Below, in pieces: positions 41,804-50,763 of a stretch of DNA of 64,000 nt. This DNA comes from Calothrix anomala FACHB-343 (GTDB lineage: Bacteria > Cyanobacteriota > Cyanobacteriia > Cyanobacteriales > Nostocaceae). Position 1 is the stretch's first letter, and every line of letters starts with the position of its first letter. Both the position numbers and the translations under genes were made by a program. The stretch spans positions 1 through 64,000 of the forward strand of contig NZ_JACJQG010000054.1 in NCBI RefSeq assembly GCF_014696435.1, read 5' to 3'. The notes under the pieces are model-generated. The model was not told the origin of the DNA. It made no database searches and saw only the letters and a list, made by a program, of their open reading frames with translations.

Positions 41804-42550
41804 TTAAATAAATACCAAAGGCTTATCTTTAAATGGCGCAAAAGCTTCGGCGTCAAACTTATATAAACTAGCGGGACGACCTGCACCACGTGATACTTTA
41901 ATTCCGGTATCGCATAAAAAACCTAATTTGAGTAGACGAGAACGAAAATTAGAATAATCGGAGAAGTTTTCACCTAAAACTGTGGTGTATAACTGATATA
42001 AATCATTTAATGTAAACATTTCTGGTAATACTTCAAACGCCACGGGGCTATACTCCAATTTATTACGCAAACGTCTGTGTCCGTAAGCCAAAATCTGATC
42101 GTGATCGAAAGCTAATTGGGGTAATTGTTTAACTGGATACCAAGCTATTCCCGTGACGCCATCAGCAATTAATTCTGCTTCTTCAAACCGCACCAGGGCA
42201 AAATAACTTACCGATAGATAGCGCACATTGTAACTATCGTTAGCTTCTCTGGGGTCGCGCTGGGGGCCGCCAAAGGTATATAACTGTTCTAAATAGAGAT
42301 TATTCACTCTAATTTTTTCAGCCATAATCCTATAGGCTGCATCTTCTAAAGATTCTCCTTGACGCACCAAGGTACCAGGAAGACTCCAAGAATTTAAAAA
42401 TGGCTCTTGCTGACGCATAATCAACAGCACGAGCAGTCGATTTTGGGCAGTATCTACAGAAAAAATTACATTATCAACGCCAACCTTGAAATCAGCCAAA
42501 GGTTGTTGATTTACCGGAGTTGGAAACTTTTTGTGGTTTCGTCCTGGCAT
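41804..42550 (-). CDS. nrtR: NrtR-type Nudix-related transcriptional regulator of NAD metabolism
   Basis: The protein has 248 residues. A Nudix-like domain (about 22-150) carries a degenerate Nudix box (GTLVRQGESLEDAAYRIMAEK); the REUxEE catalytic core reads RIMAEK, so hydrolase activity is probably lost. A winged helix-turn-helix follows (FTLNDLYQLYTTVLG, SNFRSRLLKLGFL, about 170-225). NrtR repressors sense ADP-ribose and control NAD genes. It overlaps nadD by 40 bases. The perfect palindrome before pncB (44556-44580) is its likely operator. Confidence 0.85.
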   Translation of the reverse strand: MPGRNHKKFPTPVNQQPLADFKVGVDNVIFSVDTAQNRLLVLLIMRQQEPFLNSWSLPGTLVRQGESLEDAAYRIMAEKIRVNNLYLEQLYTFGGPQRDPREANDSYNVRYLSVSYFALVRFEEAELIADGVTGIAWYPVKQLPQLAFDHDQILAYGHRRLRNKLEYSPVAFEVLPEMFTLNDLYQLYTTVLGENFSDYSNFRSRLLKLGFLCDTGIKVSRGAGRPASLYKFDAEAFAPFKDKPLVFI

Positions 42551-43113
42551 TTGTACAAATGCTCTCGATTAATATAGGCGACTACAGGGGGGGTGAGGGC
42601 ATGGGAATCTCCATGTTCGCGGTAAGCTGTGGAAGAAATATCTAGTCCAGTTAAGCTGGCGATCGCAATTTTCCCGCCTAGCTTTTGCACTCCCTCTAAA
42701 CTAGACTCATCTATCGCATATCCCGGTCGCGGCACTACTAATAATTGCACTTGCCGCAACAAATCTTCAACTTGATACCAACGGGGTAGTTGATTTAGCA
42801 AGTCAGAACCAATTACCAAGGTATAGTCGGTATCTTCTCCCCAACGAACTTTAGCTTTTTCCAAAGTTTCTAGGGTGCGATAGCTACTTAACTCTTGTTC
42901 CAAACCAATATTGTGGCGTGATGTGGAAATATCCGCAATCAACAAGCGCAACATCGCCGCCCGATGCAATAATGCGGTTTGATGGGATTTAAACGGATTA
43001 TCCGCCGCCCAAACCGCCACGCGATCGTAACGTTCCGATAACCAACTCAAAATCGCCTGATGTCCCGCAGTTGGCGGATCGGCACTAGTTCCAAACAAAG
43101 CAATTCTCTGCAT
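42511..43113 (-). CDS. nadD: Nicotinate-nucleotide adenylyltransferase
   Basis: The protein has 200 residues. The nucleotidyltransferase signature GTSADPPTAGH (about 8-18) replaces the usual GGTFDPxHxGH, keeping the (H/T)xGH end, and ISSTAYRE (about 165-172) corresponds to the ISSTxIR motif. It converts nicotinate mononucleotide and ATP to deamido-NAD. The ATG begins one base after the pncB stop, and the 3' end overlaps nrtR, so all three are one operon. Confidence 0.9.
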   Translation of the reverse strand: MQRIALFGTSADPPTAGHQAILSWLSERYDRVAVWAADNPFKSHQTALLHRAAMLRLLIADISTSRHNIGLEQELSSYRTLETLEKAKVRWGEDTDYTLVIGSDLLNQLPRWYQVEDLLRQVQLLVVPRPGYAIDESSLEGVQKLGGKIAIASLTGLDISSTAYREHGDSHALTPPVVAYINREHLYKCQDETTKSFQLR

Positions 43114-43114
43114 C

Positions 43115-44524
43115 TTATCTCTGTGCCCTCTGCGCCTCTGTGGTTTGTTTCCTCGTCTTCTGTGTCAACTCCTGCAACTCGGCAGAAATTTCCACATTCA
43201 CTGATACAGGATGCTTTAATTGCCTTGTTTCCTCTGGTAAACTGGCAACCGATGCTGCAGTTCGCTGGCGAATTCTTTCTATAGATTCAATTGGTTGCAG
43301 TTGCTTCCCAGCTTTCATTACCAATTGCAGCAGCGCTTCTTCCCCCGCAGGATTTTCCGAAGCTAATCCTAATCTATCAAGTTGAATTTTCCCTCCAGCG
43401 AAGGAGCGAAATATTTGCTTGCGTCCGGGATAGGTAGCTTTGTCACGAGATTCTTTCATGACTGGGATACCATCAATTTCTACAAGTTTGTAAACACCAT
43501 TCACAGGCGCACCCGTAACTAGCTTTGTACCCAAGCCATAACCATCAATTTGCGCACCTTCGGCTTGTAAGCGAGCAATTTCCCACTCGTCCAAGTCGCC
43601 GCTAGCAAAAATTGTCACATCCGGCAGGAGCGATCGCACTGCTTTGGACAAACTCACCAAATCTCCCGAATCTAACCTGACTCCCGTCAAATGCATCTCT
43701 TTGGAATTTACTTTTGCTGCTAATTGTTCTGCCGCCGCGATAGTATCGTAAGTATCAATTAACAATGGCGCACCTGGAAAATACCGATGAAAGGCTGTAA
43801 AGGCTTGTTCTTCAGTTCCTGCCATTGCTGACAGTGCCATCACCAAGGCGTGAGCCATCGTACCACTTGGTTGCTGATCGAGTTGTAGCGCCGCTAACAC
43901 ATTAGAAGTCGCATCCAATCCGCCAGCTAAAGCCGCCCGCGCCGCCCACAATGAGCCTTGGGGGCTAAATGCGCGTCTGGTACCAAATTCTAAAAGTGTT
44001 GCTTGTTTTCCCGCTACATCCCTGAGTCTAGCGGCTCTGGTGGCAATTAAAGTTTGATAATTAATCGTATTTAATAGATAGGTTTCTACTAATTGGGCTT
44101 GCCAAAGGGGGGCTTCAATCCGCAATATCGGCTGATTAGCAAAGATAGCTGTTCCTTCCGGTACCGCCCAAACATCGCCAGTAAAACAGCCATCAGCTAA
44201 CAACGCCCAAAAGCGATCGCTCGCATGAGCAAAAATCCCCGTTCTTTGCAAAGCCGCAATCTGAGATTCGCTAAAACGCAATTTTTGCAAATATTCCAAT
44301 GCTTGGGCTAACCCCATCGCAATTAAATAGCCAAACCCCTCTGGTAACCGCCGCACAAATAACTCAAAGCTGGCTGGTTTGTGTTCTACGCCTTCACCTA
44401 CATAACAAGCCGCCATTGTTAGTTGATAAAGATCAGTCAGCAGGCTGTAATCAACCGCAGCTACATTGAGTTCTGGCTGTTGTTGACTGTTTGTATATCT
44501 TTCCAAGTCCGGGAAAGTCGTCAT
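43115..44524 (-). CDS. pncB: Nicotinate phosphoribosyltransferase
   Basis: The protein has 469 residues. Recognisable segments are DYSLLTDLYQLTMA (about 27-40), LLEFGTRRAFSPQGS, GGLDATSNVLAA, DTYDT, GVRLDSGDL and YGLGTKLVTG, the PncB active-site and PRPP-binding signatures. It makes nicotinate mononucleotide from nicotinate. It heads the pncB-nadD-nrtR-(nadE) cluster. The last residues, TTEAQRAQR, are translated from a spacer-type repeat (CCTCTGCGCCTCTGTGG on the other strand), so the C-terminus has been extended by repeat DNA. Confidence 0.94.
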   Translation of the reverse strand: MTTFPDLERYTNSQQQPELNVAAVDYSLLTDLYQLTMAACYVGEGVEHKPASFELFVRRLPEGFGYLIAMGLAQALEYLQKLRFSESQIAALQRTGIFAHASDRFWALLADGCFTGDVWAVPEGTAIFANQPILRIEAPLWQAQLVETYLLNTINYQTLIATRAARLRDVAGKQATLLEFGTRRAFSPQGSLWAARAALAGGLDATSNVLAALQLDQQPSGTMAHALVMALSAMAGTEEQAFTAFHRYFPGAPLLIDTYDTIAAAEQLAAKVNSKEMHLTGVRLDSGDLVSLSKAVRSLLPDVTIFASGDLDEWEIARLQAEGAQIDGYGLGTKLVTGAPVNGVYKLVEIDGIPVMKESRDKATYPGRKQIFRSFAGGKIQLDRLGLASENPAGEEALLQLVMKAGKQLQPIESIERIRQRTAASVASLPEETRQLKHPVSVNVEISAELQELTQKTRKQTTEAQRAQR

Positions 44525-44555
44525 GCCGGAGCGTCCTTAAAAGAATGCTTGTTAC

Positions 44556-44580
44556 ATTTATGGTAGATTTTACCATAAAT
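44556..44580. promoter_or_regulatory. Candidate NrtR operator before pncB
   Basis: A perfect inverted repeat, ATTTATGGTA-N5-TACCATAAAT, 31-55 bases upstream of the pncB ATG. It overlaps the spacer and -10 box of the candidate promoter below, which fits repression by the nearby NrtR-like protein. Assignment to NrtR is inference from proximity. Confidence 0.75.
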
Positions 44581-44588
44581 CTTGTCAA
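44560..44588 (-). promoter_or_regulatory. Candidate promoter of the pncB operon
   Basis: On the minus strand, TTGACA (44588-44583) and TACCAT (44565-44560) are separated by 17 bases, matching a sigma-70 spacing. The -35 box is perfect; the -10 keeps the T, A and final T of TATAAT and is half of the palindrome. Confidence 0.65.
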
Positions 44589-44975
44589 GCCTTAGAGCAT
44601 GTCTTCAATTTATCTACACAAAACCGAAGCTTTAGCCGCTAATTAATTTAATTTTCGCCATTAAATTCATATTTATTAATAGTTTTTGCGCAATATATCG
44701 AAAGTTATCTGTTGGAAGTATAATGAAATGTAAAGACAGCAGTTCGCCAAAAAGTAGCAGCATCTTGTTCTTTCAAGGCTGAGACAAAAAGCTGATTTAC
44801 AATTAGAATTAATTACATGAGTAGCAACAGCAAATAAACTAAAGTATTGCAAACATATCTGAAAAATAATTGCAGAGATTGTTGATATATTGAGAATTTA
44901 AGCAAAGGCAGAATATCAGAATTAAAGTATAGACATAACCAAAGAAAGCGACTCAGAAAACAGGAGTCTCACATT
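44589..44975. other. 387-base spacer upstream of the small gene at 44976
   Basis: AT-rich with no repeat or coding signal I can support. It holds the promoters of the divergent pncB operon and, on the plus strand, of the small gene at 44976. AGGAG at 44962-44966 is that gene's ribosome-binding site. Confidence 0.4.
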
Positions 44976-45128
44976 ATGTCTATTACTAGAATCATTGCTA
45001 GCATTACTCAGTTTATTTCTGAAGCCGCAATGCGGATATTTGGCCCTAATGATGACGCATATCCTGAAATTGGTGTTCAACCATTTACAGGCGATCCTTA
45101 TAAGAAAGGCATGGCAGACTATTGGTAA
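44976..45128 (+). CDS. Small conserved-looking 50-residue protein
   Basis: The frame was too short for a standard ORF cutoff. ATG at 44976 follows AGGAG (44962-44966) with a 9-base gap; TAA ends at 45128. The sequence starts MSITRIIASITQFISEAA, an amphipathic helix, then has a polar FGPNDDAYPEIGVQPF segment and ends GMADYW. A hairpin follows 43 bases later. The strong ribosome-binding site, own terminator and lack of repeat content suggest a real gene. I cannot name its family; a membrane-peripheral or photosystem-associated small protein is speculation. Confidence 0.65.
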   Translation: MSITRIIASITQFISEAAMRIFGPNDDAYPEIGVQPFTGDPYKKGMADYW

Positions 45129-45170
45129 CGAGATTAGCCTGAGATGACAATTTTACTATTAATAAACTAA

Positions 45171-45200
45171 AGGCGTGAGGTTCTGACCCACGCCTGTTTA
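45171..45200 (+). terminator. Hairpin downstream of the small gene
   Basis: AGGCGTG at 45171-45177 pairs with CACGCCT at 45189-45195 over an 11-base loop, followed by GTTTATTT. This is a modest intrinsic terminator for the gene ending at 45128. Confidence 0.6.
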
Positions 45201-45355
45201 TTTGAGGATACAAATATTAAGTATGGTAAAACTTAAAAATCAAAATCCTCTGTTTGCATTTTGCTGCAGTTTAATCTGAGCTTAACAAAAATCAATGTTA
45301 ATTTAAGTAGAGCAACTCGATCGTCAAAGAGCGATCGCTATTTCATAATCAGAGC

Positions 45356-46786
45356 TTATGGCTGAGTAGATTTTTCTAATAGCGCTTTTTGTTGTAACCA
45401 ATCCTTACCTAGCTGGATGCTAATATCAGAGGCGATATTGCCGGTGCTTTCCACGCGAACTTCGCCAAATCCTAACAAATCGCGAATTGAAGCGGCGCTA
45501 TTACCATCACCTTGTTGAGCCACAATATTACTAACATCCAGAGGTTCAGTCCAAGGCTTTGTAACATAGACATTGCGATATCCCGCCTTTTCCAAAGTTC
45601 TAATTAAAGGACGCAAAGTATTGTAATCGCCACCCGTACTATCTTGAATCGCTACCCGTAAAGAACCAGGTTCAGTTGTTTCCTGTTCTTGCGCTTGTTG
45701 TGACTCTACACCAAAGTGTTGCGCCATTAATTTAGCAATACCCTGTTTACTTGGTAACCAATAGCTAGCATCATATTCATTTTTCTCGCTAAAGCGACCG
45801 GGTACCATGAGCATCTGCATATTAGAGCGATTAGTGCGGACACCAAAACCTACTAATGCCACTAATTCCTCAACATTTAAATTAGTATCAATATGTTCTT
45901 TAACTACATCAAGTACTTTTGGTAATTGAGCTACCGTTGATGGGTTAAGTGACTGTTCCATCAAAGCGCGCAGCACCATTTGTTGGCGCTGAATTCGCCC
46001 AATATCACCTAATTCATCACGGCGGTACCTTAATAATTGGAGTGTCTGATCGCCATTAAGATGTTGTTTGCCTGCTTTTAGATTGATATATAAATGCTGA
46101 GATTCATCTTGATATTTCATATCTTTGGGGACGAAGACTGTCACACCACCCAAAGCATCAATTAATTTAGCTACGCCTAAAACATTAATCCGAATATAGC
46201 GATCGATCGCTACCCCATTTAAGAGATTGCTGATGGTTTTAGCTGTTAAAGCTGGCCCACCGTCAATATTGGCATGATTAATTTTTTTCACGCCATGTCC
46301 TTCTATTTCTGTGCGGGTATCGCGAGGAATAGAAAGCATAGTCACTTTTTTCGTCTCTGGATCGAATTTGATCAAGAGCATGACATCAGCTAACCCATCA
46401 AAGGAGTTTACCTGGGGGTGATAGCCTAAATTTTTGGTTTCTTCGGGAGCATTTTGGATATCTGGTGGTAGTACGCTCATCCCCATGACTAAGATATTCA
46501 CCGGACGAGTTAATTGGGTAAATTTCAACCCACTTCCAGAAATGCGATCGCCATCGAAGACAGCTTCTTCTTGGGGGCTAAGTTGGGCTTGTTGTAAAGG
46601 CGTACTCGTCAAAGAAACGGCCAACAGCGCCCCGGCTGTGGCTGAAACCATTGCAATTCCGCTCATCCCTACCCAAAACCACAACCAACGCCCAGTTTTA
46701 GAGTTTGGTATCTTTTTATTGCTGTTTTTCGCAACGTTTCCTGACTGGTTTTCTTCTGCTGAAGTTCTTTGAATGGTCACAGACAT
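45356..46786 (-). CDS. LytR-CpsA-Psr (LCP) family protein
   Basis: The protein has 476 residues from the ATG at 46786. A cytoplasmic N-terminus rich in K/S/N precedes a membrane helix (about 32-54) and the LCP domain (about 100-260) with the polyprenyl-phosphate-binding signatures SIPRDTR and RYRRDELGDIGR. A C-terminal LytR_C-like domain (VAIQDSTGGDYN..., about 370-460) follows. LCP proteins attach glycopolymers to peptidoglycan in Gram-positives; in cyanobacteria they are probably linked to cell-envelope glycans. Neighbours give no specific clue. Confidence 0.88.
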   Translation of the reverse strand: MSVTIQRTSAEENQSGNVAKNSNKKIPNSKTGRWLWFWVGMSGIAMVSATAGALLAVSLTSTPLQQAQLSPQEEAVFDGDRISGSGLKFTQLTRPVNILVMGMSVLPPDIQNAPEETKNLGYHPQVNSFDGLADVMLLIKFDPETKKVTMLSIPRDTRTEIEGHGVKKINHANIDGGPALTAKTISNLLNGVAIDRYIRINVLGVAKLIDALGGVTVFVPKDMKYQDESQHLYINLKAGKQHLNGDQTLQLLRYRRDELGDIGRIQRQQMVLRALMEQSLNPSTVAQLPKVLDVVKEHIDTNLNVEELVALVGFGVRTNRSNMQMLMVPGRFSEKNEYDASYWLPSKQGIAKLMAQHFGVESQQAQEQETTEPGSLRVAIQDSTGGDYNTLRPLIRTLEKAGYRNVYVTKPWTEPLDVSNIVAQQGDGNSAASIRDLLGFGEVRVESTGNIASDISIQLGKDWLQQKALLEKSTQP

Positions 46787-47070
46787 CCTCACACTTACTG
46801 ATCAAATTCGGTACATTGGCAGACTAATAAATATTCAGACAAATCAAACCATATTAGCTAATTCTTAATTATTAGTGCTAACTTGTTGATTGCTGTGTTA
46901 ACCACAACACTTATAGCAGTCTTTTTTATTTTTTTCGACAAATTATGATGATGTGTTATTGCAGTATGACAACAATAAAGGAATTTGACCAGATCCTTAA
47001 TGATATAATCTTTAATTTGCGAAAAAATTAAGTAAAACTACTGACCTAATTATTACTTAAAAATTTAAGC

Positions 47071-47676
47071 TCAATATTTGCCCAAGGCTCGTTCAGCTAA
47101 ACGGCTAAACCCCGGTAATTTGTGAGACTTTCTCTGAATGACGCGCAACATCAACCACAGACTCACCAAAAAATAACCGGAAGTCACAAAGCTATTGAGG
47201 ATTAATAAGCGCAAGCCCAAAAATTCTGAAGTTTCAGCCCCGGTTGCTAATAAGAGGTATGCCACAAACCAGGTAAATGCCAAAGTAATAGACAGCCGAC
47301 TAGTGGCTATTTGTTCCCGGTTTCCCTGACGCCTGTAAAGAGTCCACAGGGATGGAAAAACGCCAACCACGGGAATTAAATACATAAGTAGCTGGGTTTT
47401 TGGGATAGTAGAGTCGAAATCGGGCATGGGGCATGGGGCACTTGTACTGAGCGAAGTCGAAGTATTGGGAATTGGGAATTTATCGTTCATATTTTCTTCT
47501 TGTCTCCCTTGTCCCCCTTGTCTCCCTTGTCCCCCTTGTCTCCCTTGTCCCCCTTCCCTTTGTCCCTCCGAAGTTCTGATCGGAGGTTTCCTCCGATCAG
47601 ACTTCTCTCCTTGTCCCCAATCCTCAGAATCAGATGCAGGCAAATTATTATTTTTATTTGGTTGAAAATTTTCCAT
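47071..47676 (-). CDS. Small membrane protein with repeat-expanded N-terminus
   Basis: The protein has 201 residues. Residues 35-60 are low complexity (GGQGRQ repeated), translated from an STRR; residues 70-90 (STSLSTSAPCPMPD) come from another repeat type. The conserved-looking part starts near residue 90, with four hydrophobic segments (about 95-112, 130-150, 155-165 and 170-185) and a basic tail. The family is not recognised. The true ancestral start may lie near M63 or later, with the repeats now read as coding. Confidence 0.55.
   Translation of the reverse strand: MENFQPNKNNNLPASDSEDWGQGEKSDRRKPPIRTSEGQREGGQGRQGGQGRQGGQGRQEENMNDKFPIPNTSTSLSTSAPCPMPDFDSTIPKTQLLMYLIPVVGVFPSLWTLYRRQGNREQIATSRLSITLAFTWFVAYLLLATGAETSEFLGLRLLILNSFVTSGYFLVSLWLMLRVIQRKSHKLPGFSRLAERALGKY
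47500..47570. repeat. (CCCCCTTGTCTCCCTTGT)n STRR inside the coding frame
   Basis: About four 18-base units lie in the 5' part of the minus-strand gene and give the GGQGRQ hexapeptide repeat. All units keep the frame because the period is a multiple of three. Confidence 0.85.
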
Positions 47677-47784
47677 GTGGTTGATTCTAATCCTAAACTA
47701 GGAGGATGAATAATAATGATGTAGTTAGAGATAATAAGCTATAAAGAAAGATTTTATTTAGTTCTATCCTGTAATCGGCTAAAG

Positions 47785-48963
47785 ATGCAGACACGCAAGC
47801 TACTAGACTGGTGGGACACGCTAACACCCATAGCGCGGATCGGAGCGATCGCGTTATTCATTCCGTTGGTAGTGTTAAATGGTTGGGCTATTTCCTCAAT
47901 TTTTAATTATTTCCACTCCTTAATAGTTATTTTAGTCGGAGCCTCGGTATTAGCATTTCTGCTCAATTATCCCGTTAGCTGGATGGAGCATCATGGGTTG
48001 AGGCGAGAGCCGGTTGCTATCTTAGTGTTTCTTTTGGCTTTATCAATTTTATTAGCCTTGGGTGTAACTCTGTTTCCCCTAGCCCTCACCCAAGCGCAGC
48101 AACTAGTGGCACGCATCCCGGAGTTAATCGACTCTGGACGTTCCCAGTTAATGATGTTAAACGAAAAAGCAGAGGTTTTCGGCTTACCAATCAATCTTGA
48201 TGCCCTAGTCGCGCAAATTAACGATCGCGTCAAGGGACAATTGCAAGCGATCGCCGGCAAAGTTCTCAATCTAGCGGTAGTCACAGTCACTAGCTTGCTA
48301 GATTTTGTCTTGACGATGATTTTGACTTTCTATCTATTACAACATGGCGGCGAACTCTGGCAAAGTTTGGTAGAATGGCTACCCACAAAAGTGCGCGAAC
48401 CTTTCTCCCAAACAGTACGCCTCAGCTTTCAAAATTTCTTTATCACCCAGCTAATTTTATCTACCTGCATGGCATCAGCCCTAATTCCCACATTTTTGTG
48501 GCTAAAAGTGCCATTTGGTCTATTATTTGGCTTAACCATTGGTATCATGGCTCTCGTGCCCTTTGGGGGTTCTGTAGGCATCGCCTTAACTACCTTATTA
48601 GTGTCGCTGCAAGATTTCTGGATGGGCGCAAGAGTTTTAATGGCCGCAGTTATCGTTCAGCAAATTCTCGAAAATTTAATCGCCCCCCGGATTTTAGGGA
48701 GCTTTACAGGTTTAAACCCAGCTTTGGTAGTAATTTCTGTACTCACAGGGGCGAGAATTGGCGGACTTCTCGGTGTAATTGTGGCAGTACCCACGGCTGT
48801 AGTGATTAAAACCGCTATCAGTGTTATCCGTCCAAAATCACTGAGCAGCGATCCTCATGAGTATGCCAATTCTGGGGAAATTACTACACCCGTTACACCA
48901 GAAGTCACCCCAACAGTTGAAGCGAATAATCCCCTGAGCGTATCAGAAGCTACATTACCCTAA
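47785..48963 (+). CDS. AI-2E (PerM)-family transporter
   Basis: The protein has 392 residues. Eight or so membrane helices follow the family pattern, including N-terminal IGAIALFIPLVVLNGWAISS, ILTFYLLQHG, and the conserved PFGGSVGIALTTLL and GxxLGxxxAVPxxA-like GGLLGVIVAVPTAVV. A large amphipathic loop lies between helices 3 and 4 (about 105-165). Members export AI-2 or act as Na/H antiporters; the substrate here is not predictable. The tail after residue 355 is Pro/Thr-rich. Confidence 0.88.
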   Translation: MQTRKLLDWWDTLTPIARIGAIALFIPLVVLNGWAISSIFNYFHSLIVILVGASVLAFLLNYPVSWMEHHGLRREPVAILVFLLALSILLALGVTLFPLALTQAQQLVARIPELIDSGRSQLMMLNEKAEVFGLPINLDALVAQINDRVKGQLQAIAGKVLNLAVVTVTSLLDFVLTMILTFYLLQHGGELWQSLVEWLPTKVREPFSQTVRLSFQNFFITQLILSTCMASALIPTFLWLKVPFGLLFGLTIGIMALVPFGGSVGIALTTLLVSLQDFWMGARVLMAAVIVQQILENLIAPRILGSFTGLNPALVVISVLTGARIGGLLGVIVAVPTAVVIKTAISVIRPKSLSSDPHEYANSGEITTPVTPEVTPTVEANNPLSVSEATLP

Positions 48964-49127
48964 GCTGGGCAGGGGGGCAGGGAGCAGGGAGCAGGGGGGA
49001 CAAGGAGGACAAGGAGGACAAGGAGGACAAGGGAGACAAGGAAGACATTGTACAGACAAGGGTTATCGCGTCTCTTGCCCAATGCCCAATGCCCAATGCC
49101 CAATGCCCCATGCCCCATGCCCAAATC
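48964..49127. repeat. Long STRR block (GGACAAGG and CCCAATG units)
   Basis: Two STRR types lie back to back: (GGACAAGGA)n at about 48998-49040 and (CCCAATG)n at 49078-49122. They lie between the convergent AI-2E-type and serpin genes, and have taken over the spacer. Confidence 0.85.
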
Positions 49128-50456
49128 CTACTGCGGTTCCATAATGGAACCCATAAATAAAACGCTACCTGTTTGATTATCCCGAATAGCGCAAAAGAAG
49201 GGACGGTCAACAATCATTTTGAATGGTTCTGGTTTTTGTACGGCAGATGTTGCCACAATGGAGACTGAAGTTGATGCGGCGGCTTCAGTTCCTTCTTCAT
49301 TCACTTCTACAAAGGTTTTATGCTTTACCTGGCTAATGGTGAGGTTTTTACCGATGCCTGAGAAATTGGCTTTGTTGCTAAAAGCCTCGCCCATCCCTAA
49401 AGCTTTCAGTGCATCGTTGAGGGTAACTTCATAGTCGGTTTTAAACCGGGGTAAGCGAATCGAGCCTTCCCGCTTGCGAAACTGAGTCATCCATTGTTCC
49501 CAGTTCTCAGCATTTAGGGTTTGATAAAAAGATTTGAGGCTGGAATTTTGTTTAGGTAAAAAGATATATAGGCTGAATTTACCGTCTTTACCATAAGGTA
49601 AACTTACTGCCTGAAATTGGGCGTTTTCTTGATATCTATAGTCGCCATCTTGCGACATCATCGGGTGATTTTTTTGTTGACCAGATGCTAGGTTAAATGG
49701 CAATGTAGCAGTCTGACTTTTATCAAATTCATTGCTCCATTTACCTTTAAAATATATCGCATTAATCAGAAACAACATCTGATTTGGATCGATATTATCA
49801 ACTATTTTGTTGATTTTACCTTGGGTATTATCTTTAACCCAATTATTGATAATATTTGGTGCTGATGCATCTTGAAAATCTAGGTTAGTTACCTGGGCTT
49901 TATAGTAATCCTTGTTTTTCTGGATAAAGTCTGATTGAAATTTAGCATTTTTATTCGCCCATAGCGAGTTAGCAATATTCAATCTGACATCGCTATTAGG
50001 ATTTTCTAATAGCTGTTTTAAGTCTGAGTAAGCTGAATTAATTTCTGCTAAATTCATTCCCTGTAATTCCAGGGTTTTCGCCATTGCTTGTTGGGTAGAT
50101 CCACTAGCTCCGTTATAAGTCATGGCTAGAGCGATCGCCACACTTGAAGGAGAAAGAAAAATGTTCTTGTCGCTACTTTCATTTTTCAGAACTTCTGAAA
50201 ATAATTTAAAGCCAAATTTATTATTAGCTTTGACTAATTTTGTATCAGGATTTGCTGTTTTTTTTGGCAGAACAGATTCGGAATTAGGTGCAGGAGATTG
50301 AGCCAAGGCACTCTTATCGCCATTAACCTGAGAACAGCCCAATACACCCAAAAGGACAACACTAGCCGCCGTTAACACGTAACGTCTTCCTAATCTCACC
50401 CCGTAACGTCGTTGTAAGAAAGTCTCTTTCATACCACTAAATTTCTGCCGATTCAT
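49128..50456 (-). CDS. Serpin-family protease inhibitor (lipoprotein-like)
   Basis: The protein has 442 residues. An N-terminal segment RRYVLTAASVVLLGVLGCS has both a twin-arginine pattern and a lipobox-like VLGC, so it may be a Tat- or Sec-exported lipoprotein. The serpin fold spans about 75-440; the inhibitory hinge EEGTEAAAST (about 389-398) is intact, and by hinge counting P1 is Thr in VATSAV, suggesting an elastase- or subtilisin-like target. The closing motif DRPFFCAIRDNQTGSVLFMG is typical. It lies 307 bases downstream of a subtilase-like gene on the same strand, a candidate target or partner. Confidence 0.9.
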   Translation of the reverse strand: MNRQKFSGMKETFLQRRYGVRLGRRYVLTAASVVLLGVLGCSQVNGDKSALAQSPAPNSESVLPKKTANPDTKLVKANNKFGFKLFSEVLKNESSDKNIFLSPSSVAIALAMTYNGASGSTQQAMAKTLELQGMNLAEINSAYSDLKQLLENPNSDVRLNIANSLWANKNAKFQSDFIQKNKDYYKAQVTNLDFQDASAPNIINNWVKDNTQGKINKIVDNIDPNQMLFLINAIYFKGKWSNEFDKSQTATLPFNLASGQQKNHPMMSQDGDYRYQENAQFQAVSLPYGKDGKFSLYIFLPKQNSSLKSFYQTLNAENWEQWMTQFRKREGSIRLPRFKTDYEVTLNDALKALGMGEAFSNKANFSGIGKNLTISQVKHKTFVEVNEEGTEAAASTSVSIVATSAVQKPEPFKMIVDRPFFCAIRDNQTGSVLFMGSIMEPQ

Positions 50457-50763
50457 TCTGCCACCTCACTCGCCATATATTTATTTAGTCGTCTTTCAAG
50501 TAGGACGCTCGTGACCTATTAATTGTTAACTATGGCATTTGAGCAGCAGCAGAATTTGGCGGTTACAGTTTTGGTAACAGTCAATAATTTTCAGAATTGT
50601 AGAAAAGTTATTTCAGTTACTATTTGGTCATTTGTCAGAGACGCGATTAATCGCGTCTGTACAATTGCCATTTGTCATTTGTCATTTGTCATTTGTCATT
50701 TGTCCTCCTTGTCCCCCTTGTCCCCCTTGTCCCCCTTGTCTCCCCTACCCCCTGCCCCTCTGC
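50457..50763. repeat. 307-base spacer with palindrome and STRR
   Basis: A perfect 20-bp palindrome AGACGCGATTAATCGCGTCT lies at 50639-50658 (also 52409-52428). It is followed by (CATTTGT)n at 50668-50702 and (CCCCCTTGT)n at 50702-50752, just after the subtilase stop. Confidence 0.8.

Noticed and set aside
46786-46800. CCTCACAC string like the core of the small RNA Yfr1
   Set aside because: The flanking Yfr1 stem-loops are absent and the string lies at the LCP gene start.
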